Position numbers and translations under genes: made by a program. A stretch of 64,000 nt of DNA, taken from positions 1 to 64,000 of the forward strand of contig JABCPU010000247.1 of assembly GCA_016800925.1 (NCBI GenBank). Direction: 5' to 3'. Origin of the DNA: Suillus spraguei. Lineage: Eukaryota; Basidiomycota; Agaricomycetes; Boletales; Suillaceae. This document shows, one piece after another, positions 58,966-64,000 of this stretch (positions are counted from its first letter, which is position 1; the number at the start of each line of letters is the position of its first letter). Below the pieces are notes generated by a model. It saw only the letters and a program-made list of their open reading frames with translations, had not been told where the DNA came from and made no database searches.

Positions 58966-61806
58966 TTATTCTCCGAGTGTGATATACAAGTGTTTGCTAG
59001 TGAGCACGGCGCGTGCGCCTGGCACGATGACTATAGTCTGCGTGTTATCAATTATCATCGCAGGACCCGTGATTTCATCGCCCACGCCTAGGTTATCCAA
59101 GAGGAACACAGGCGTATCGGTCACTCGGCCGACTTTATCGAAGTATACGCTATACGTCGAATCTGCTCGACCACGTGCGACGGGCCTCTTCTCAAGCCGA
59201 TCTACCTCAGAGTAGACGGACTCCCCGAGGTGGTCAAATGTCTTTCCGATTCCACGAACCTAGGGGGATCTTTACCCGGCCGGTAGCTAGAAGTTACTTG
59301 GAATAGAACTTACCTTCACGTCGTCCACGATGATACTTTTGGTATCAAGCAGGAAGCCAAACTCTGCCTTGTATACACGTCTAAACGCCGCCTCGAAGTC
59401 CTCGGTACCGTCACCGTCGCTCTCATTAGGGAGAACCATGAGCGCAGTGTCAGTGCCATCGAATCGCATGTTTAACATCCGCTCAACCCTCACACGGTCG
59501 CCTTCAAACCCCTGGCGTTTGAGTTCGGTCTTGACGTCGCTAGTAAGTTTATCAAGGCGGACGATAAGCTGCTGGCGTGTCTGCGCAGAGTAGAATGTCG
59601 ATGAGGGCTCTTGGAGCTCATATGCGCTGTTGACCTCAGTTCAGGGACGAAATAAATAGCGCCGTGAGATAAGCACTTGCCGGTCTGCTAATGCCAGTCC
59701 ATATGCGGACAAGATGGAGCTGTATCGATGTACGAGAATGGTCTTTATGCCAAGCAAACTTGCAATCTCGCAGGCGTGTTGACCACCTGCACCACCGAAG
59801 CTTGCGAGTCTGTGAACAGGTGTATAAGGGTAACAGAGGTGCAACACAGACACCATACGTACACATGTTTTCCCGTTGAATATCCCCGCGCCTCCGTTAG
59901 TGCACGTATGGGTCGACACATCGTCTCGTTGGCAACTTTGATGAACCTAACCTTGAGTATGAGTGTATATCACCATGAATAACCATGTTTTACGAACCCG
60001 TATACAATGTCATCCAAGCCTAGGTTCATTTCATGACTTTCGTTGATCTCTTTCGCAACCTTCTCAAAGGCCACACGTGATGCTTCTGAGTCCAGAAGTT
60101 CCTTCTCTGATTTTCCGAATATTTTTGGAAAATAATCTGGGATGAGGCGGCCTAGAAGCAAGTTGGCATCTGTAACCGCCAGCGGTCCGCCTTTCCTGGA
60201 TGCAGGTTTAATTAAATTCTTCAACCTTCCGTTTCCACACACCTGTAGCAGGCAGGACCTGGTTGTGCACCAGCGCTTTCGGGTCCTGCGAGAAACAAGC
60301 CGTTTCGGAAGGTCAAGCAAGAACCTCCACCAGCTGCGACAGTGTTGATGTCTAACTGTGGAGACTGAATGGTGACTCCGGCGGTTGTCGTCTCGTAAAC
60401 CACTTCGTAGCGGCCATCAAAGCGAGATACATCAGTCGATGTCCCACCTACATCAAGGCTGCGGAGTAAGAGCATAAGTCAGGCAGAGAATACTGAATAA
60501 AACATAGTATATACCCAATGATAGGGTATTTCCTGTCTGCGTCCCAGCTCGTCAATGCATACCCTACGACGCCTCCGGCTGGTCCACTTAGAATGCTCTT
60601 CAAGCCCGAGAAGTTATTAAGGTCTAAAAGTCCCCCATCACTACCCATGAACTCCACACGGGGACTCTTTATCCGTCCGTCCTTCAACTTTGCGTCAAAA
60701 CCGTAAAAGAAGCCGTCTAGATACTCTCGCAAGACAGGGGTGAGATATGCGTCCGCTGTGGACGATACACCTCGAGGAACCATCTTGATCATGGGCAGCA
60801 ATTGCGAAGATTCTGAAACCTGGGTAAACCCGACTTCCCGTGCGAGTTTGCCGATCTGTATTTCATGCTCGGGGAAGGTGTAAGAATGAACAAAGACGAT
60901 CGCGAGGGAGCGATATCCACTGTCGTACAATCGCTGTAGGTCTTGCCTAACAAGGTCCAGGTCTGATAAATTATCATAAACGAACAGAATGCTATAATGC
61001 TATGATAAGACGCGCACCTGGTCTCTTCAAGATCCTCACTGCTTCTCCTGAGATCCCTCGAACGATATCTCCCGGGCCTTCAGCATTACCCTCTCCATCC
61101 CATCCTGGACCTCTATAGCCTCTTATAATGGACGACCCATCATCATTCCACTGAATAGCGTTCTCCTCTGACTTGGGATCCGACGTGTACCCAACAAGAG
61201 TCACACGCTCGTCCACCTCGACGACCTCGGAGTACAAAGGACTCGGGCGGCGAATGTTCAAGTCGAAGATGCGTGGACGTGACTGATTCCCGATGAGCAG
61301 GAGGTCCTTGAATCCTTTCGTAATGAGTAACGCATGACGATGTCCCTTGCGCTCTAGCAGCGCGTTTGTCGCCACTGTTGTCGACAGACGAATGTAATCT
61401 GCACGCCGGGTATTGTTAGGAGATAAGCGAACTCGAACGCATCAAGAGGAGTAGCACGGACCAATCTTGCTAGTATCAAGCACAGACCCACGGGGGATCG
61501 TCTGTCCCGTCGCAATCTCAAGCACCCTGCGGATACCCTCCGTTGGTGCATCGCCGTAGTTGGCTGTGTCTTGTGACACTGCAGGGCAATTAAGCAGCTA
61601 GAGAATATGCACCCAAGGACTCGACGCACGGAGTTTGACAATGATGTCTTTGCGTTCGTTTGGATTGTCTGGATCAGGATATGATCTGTTCCATCTCAGC
61701 TTCGAAGGCAATTGAGAAATTGAACTTGGCTTTACGCATGAATATCACAAAACGTCCCTCCTCTGTCTGCACAGATACGAATGGATCTATCGGGAACTTC
61801 AATCAT
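58966..61806 (-). CDS. 5-oxoprolinase/hydantoinase-A-like protein, lacking the HyuB half
   Basis: ATP-dependent 5-oxoprolinase (OXP1) opens 5-oxoproline to glutamate in the glutathione cycle; it is a fusion of hydantoinase A and B halves of about 1,280 residues. Here the A half is complete: start at 61806 with [14 protein letters not shown] (normally DRGGTFTDC), [167 protein letters not shown] and [18 protein letters not shown]. It then ends HLYITLGE, stop (58966). The HyuB part expected immediately after is absent. Either a truncated gene or a stand-alone A-type protein; the start Cys replacing Thr in GGTFC is unusual. Confidence 0.87.
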
Positions 61807-62480
61807 GCTGGTAGAAAAGAGTCAGAAATACAGCAATGGCGAATGGGTGAGGATGATCCTTGAAACATTATAGCAGTAGAAAATAATTAGTCTTAATCTA
61901 GTGACCAAGGTCAGGTGAATTGGATCCGGAGGGCCGCTAGCCCGCAGTCGCTCAACTCATTGTTAATCGAGCAAGCATCATAAATCAAATAAATTCCACT
62001 ATATAACAGGGCAAACGAGTGGGACAACATAGAAAGGGGAGGGTTATGACAATAGAGACAAACCCGGGAACATTAGCATGAGGTAGCAAAAGGCCAAGAA
62101 AGTAACAGTTTCAAAAGAATGGCGTCGTGGTGTACGTATGCTGTCGAATAAACAAATAATCCAGAGTTCACTTGACCAGTTTCGAGATACGATATTGGTC
62201 CAATTTGACGAAACGTGATTCTTTGCAACGCTTCGAGGAGATTTGGTATCGAAAGAAAACTAGGGAGCGGTGGTGGTATTTAGAATAGGATGTATGTCGA
62301 TGATGTTGGGGACGAAGACCGGTTGGATGGTTCATATACACGTAGGCGTTCAAATACACATGATAGATAGACGAGTTGCATGGTGCGTTCCTCGGTGGAT
62401 TGGTTTTTGGATCAATGATGGTGATAGCGAATGAAAGAAAGGCCAGCATAGGTGATTAAGGGGGTGAAGGCTATAATCAC
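61807..62480. other. intergenic, no supported gene
   Basis: About 0.67 kb between the hydantoinase-A-like gene and the 3' end of the gene on the right edge. Nothing recognised. Confidence 0.4.
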
Positions 62481-64000
62481 TCACTCCTCCTCTTCCTCCT
62501 CTATCACATTATGCAACGGTGCACCATGCACATACCTAGCGGGACTATCCCGCCCGTTCCCCTCGTACAACAAATTCAGAGGCTGTAGAAGTTCCTCACC
62601 CTGCGAACCTTCTGTACGCACAGGTTCCTGGATAACCTCTTCCACAGGGGTCACTACAACAGGTTCCAGCCCGACCACAGGTACGGGCGGCAACGCACAC
62701 TCCTTCGTTTGAGGATGCAGTAAACTCGAATGCGCGGGAGGCCTTGATACCGGCGTGGGACTAGTCACGGACAACTTCTTCTCGCGCTCGCGGTACATCT
62801 CAATCAGCGCAGCCGTCCGGCTCTTTTCCTTAGATGTTTCTCCTTTCTCCGGCGTCACGGGTGCCACAGCTATAAGCTGCGGCATAGTCATAACTCCCAT
62901 TCCCGAGTACCTGCCCTCTTTATCCTGGGCTGTGCGGTGGTCTTCGTATACCGAATCTGGCGAGTCGAGCTGGAGGGAGTGCGTGGAAGTCGGTGCATAG
63001 TCGCTTTCTTCGGTGTCCATCGAGCCTCGCAGCGGCTGGGGGTAAGGGCTTGTATCGGTTTTTACAGGCATGGTAAACTTTAACGGTGGGGGTCTCTCCC
63101 GGCTTCCATAGCGCACCTCATCTCCATCCGAGTCCTCAGCTAAGCTTATTGGGTGCGGCGAAGGCCCAGGCCTGCGTTCTGGATGGAGATCAAAGTACCC
63201 CAAGCGTTTCGGTATACTGGATGTCGTCGTCTTTGGATACGACATTACACTGTCCACATCCACATCCTCGCTCATTACGCTTGTCGCCACAACGGACTTA
63301 CGTATTGCCTCAGGCTCATCGTCACTTGACGGTAACTGCGCAAGCGCCACGCCCGCAAGCACTTGTGCTACCTCGTGGCTTGCCATCTCCGGGTCTTGCA
63401 TGCTCTTCTCGCGCGCATTGAACGGGCGGATTTCCGCATCCTGCCCACCCAGTCGCCGGCTGTGTGTCGCAACCAAGATATCCACCCACGCATCGTCCTT
63501 CGAGCGCCTTCTCTCCTCCCTGTCTCTCCCTCCTGAAGATGAAGATGCCATGTTATTCAGTTCATCATCTGAGTAGCTCGCCAGCCTCGTTTCAAAATCC
63601 ACTATGGCCTCTGTGTATTCAGCAGGGACGGCCCCTGAGCGACGAAAACTGGGATGGACACGAAAGCGCGAAGTAAGCTTACGTGCAGATGCAGATGTCG
63701 CGGAAAGGGGTGAGCCAGAGACTCTGCGTTCAATCTTTGAGTCTCTGTCCTTGTCTTTTGCGGGCGGCACTGGTATCTTGTCCTTGTCTTTTGGCCGGGT
63801 ATAGAGCGGTGCAGAGATAGTCACAGCCGGTCGAGTCGAGGGAGCTGGGCGTGGGGTGCAGGGTCGTTCGTCTGAAGTGGTGGGAAAAAGGACCCCTGCT
63901 GTACCGGACAACATCGGACCCCCACTACCTGGAACGCCAGGTATGTCTAGTGAAAGAACTTTGCTCCCATTTGATCTTAGCAGACCTTCAAATTCGACTT
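62481..64000 (-). CDS. 3' part of a large low-complexity protein, runs off the right edge
   Basis: The minus-strand frame is open from the window edge to the TGA at 62481; a Met at 63914 is internal because the frame continues upstream (GLLRSNGSKVLSLDIPGVPG) without a stop. The visible 500 residues are Ser/Pro/Thr/charged, disordered-looking, with KDKDKIPVPPAKDKDRDSK, SRFRVHPSFRRSG, EYTEAIVDFETRLASYSDDELNNMASSSSG, DDAWVDILVATHSRR and an acidic tail VIEEEEEE. A Ser/Arg-rich stretch and DDELNNM may be conserved among basidiomycetes, but I cannot name the protein. The upstream GLLRxxGSKVLSLDIPG motif suggests a domain boundary just outside the window. Confidence 0.75.
   Translation of the reverse strand, partial: VEFEGLLRSNGSKVLSLDIPGVPGSGGPMLSGTAGVLFPTTSDERPCTPRPAPSTRPAVTISAPLYTRPKDKDKIPVPPAKDKDRDSKIERRVSGSPLSATSASARKLTSRFRVHPSFRRSGAVPAEYTEAIVDFETRLASYSDDELNNMASSSSGGRDREERRRSKDDAWVDILVATHSRRLGGQDAEIRPFNAREKSMQDPEMASHEVAQVLAGVALAQLPSSDDEPEAIRKSVVATSVMSEDVDVDSVMSYPKTTTSSIPKRLGYFDLHPERRPGPSPHPISLAEDSDGDEVRYGSRERPPPLKFTMPVKTDTSPYPQPLRGSMDTEESDYAPTSTHSLQLDSPDSVYEDHRTAQDKEGRYSGMGVMTMPQLIAVAPVTPEKGETSKEKSRTAALIEMYREREKKLSVTSPTPVSRPPAHSSLLHPQTKECALPPVPVVGLEPVVVTPVEEVIQEPVRTEGSQGEELLQPLNLLYEGNGRDSPARYVHGAPLHNVIEEEEEE

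Overview
The window is nuclear DNA of a filamentous basidiomycete (Agaricomycetes-like). Genes are split by many short GT-AG introns (about 45-70 nt) with CTRAC/CTAAC-type branch sites, sit close together on both strands, and encode typical fungal housekeeping proteins. I assembled exon structures by hand from reading frames, splice sites and intron phase. Species cannot be named from the sequence.

Left part (1-16.4 kb), gene dense and conserved: a Pmp3/Sna-type membrane proteolipid with a PPxY tail (1.3-2.0 kb, +); an EFM7-type eEF1A methyltransferase (2.2-3.3 kb, -) divergent from a complete four-domain voltage-gated calcium channel CCH1 (3.5-11.0 kb, +); eIF3 subunit a/TIF32 (11.2-14.6 kb, -), which carries an apparent one-base frameshift; and a SEP/UBX p47/Shp1-type Cdc48 cofactor (14.9-16.4 kb, -).

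Middle-left (16.4-30 kb): gene-poor DNA with a non-LTR retrotransposon relic (17.7-18.1 kb), a small Cys-rich zinc-binding-type protein (20.2-21.0 kb, +), then a divergent pair of tRNA-modification genes, mitochondrial MTO1 (23.5-26.5 kb, -) and the KEOPS kinase BUD32 (26.9-28.0 kb, +), and a possible small gene (28.3-28.9 kb, -).

Accessory block (30-51 kb): segmental duplications plus a family of small secreted proteins built from short symmetric phase-1 exons, each exon encoding a VxxxLNNxxxNxL-type module often followed by Lys-Arg. Four copies are spelled out (31.2-31.6, 33.5-34.3, 38.9-40.2, 50.8-51.2 kb, all -), and a remnant lies near 30.3 kb (+). One copy has expanded by three 258-bp exon-pair units. 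The same block holds two tandem, decayed cytochrome P450 copies and a third 3' fragment (40.9-46.8 kb). The Complex III assembly chaperone CBP3 (36.8-38.1 kb, -) and an unrecognised 302-residue acidic protein (47.9-48.8 kb, +) are ordinary single-copy genes inside it.

Right part (52.5-64 kb): a full-size PDR-type ABC transporter (-), a 5-oxoprolinase/hydantoinase-A-like gene that ends where the hydantoinase-B half should begin (-), and the 3' part of a large low-complexity protein running off the right edge (-).

The best candidate for something undescribed is the phase-1 exon-module secreted protein family. No biochemical function can be read from it; its Lys-Arg sites suggest Kex2-processed repeat proteins, and that is inference.
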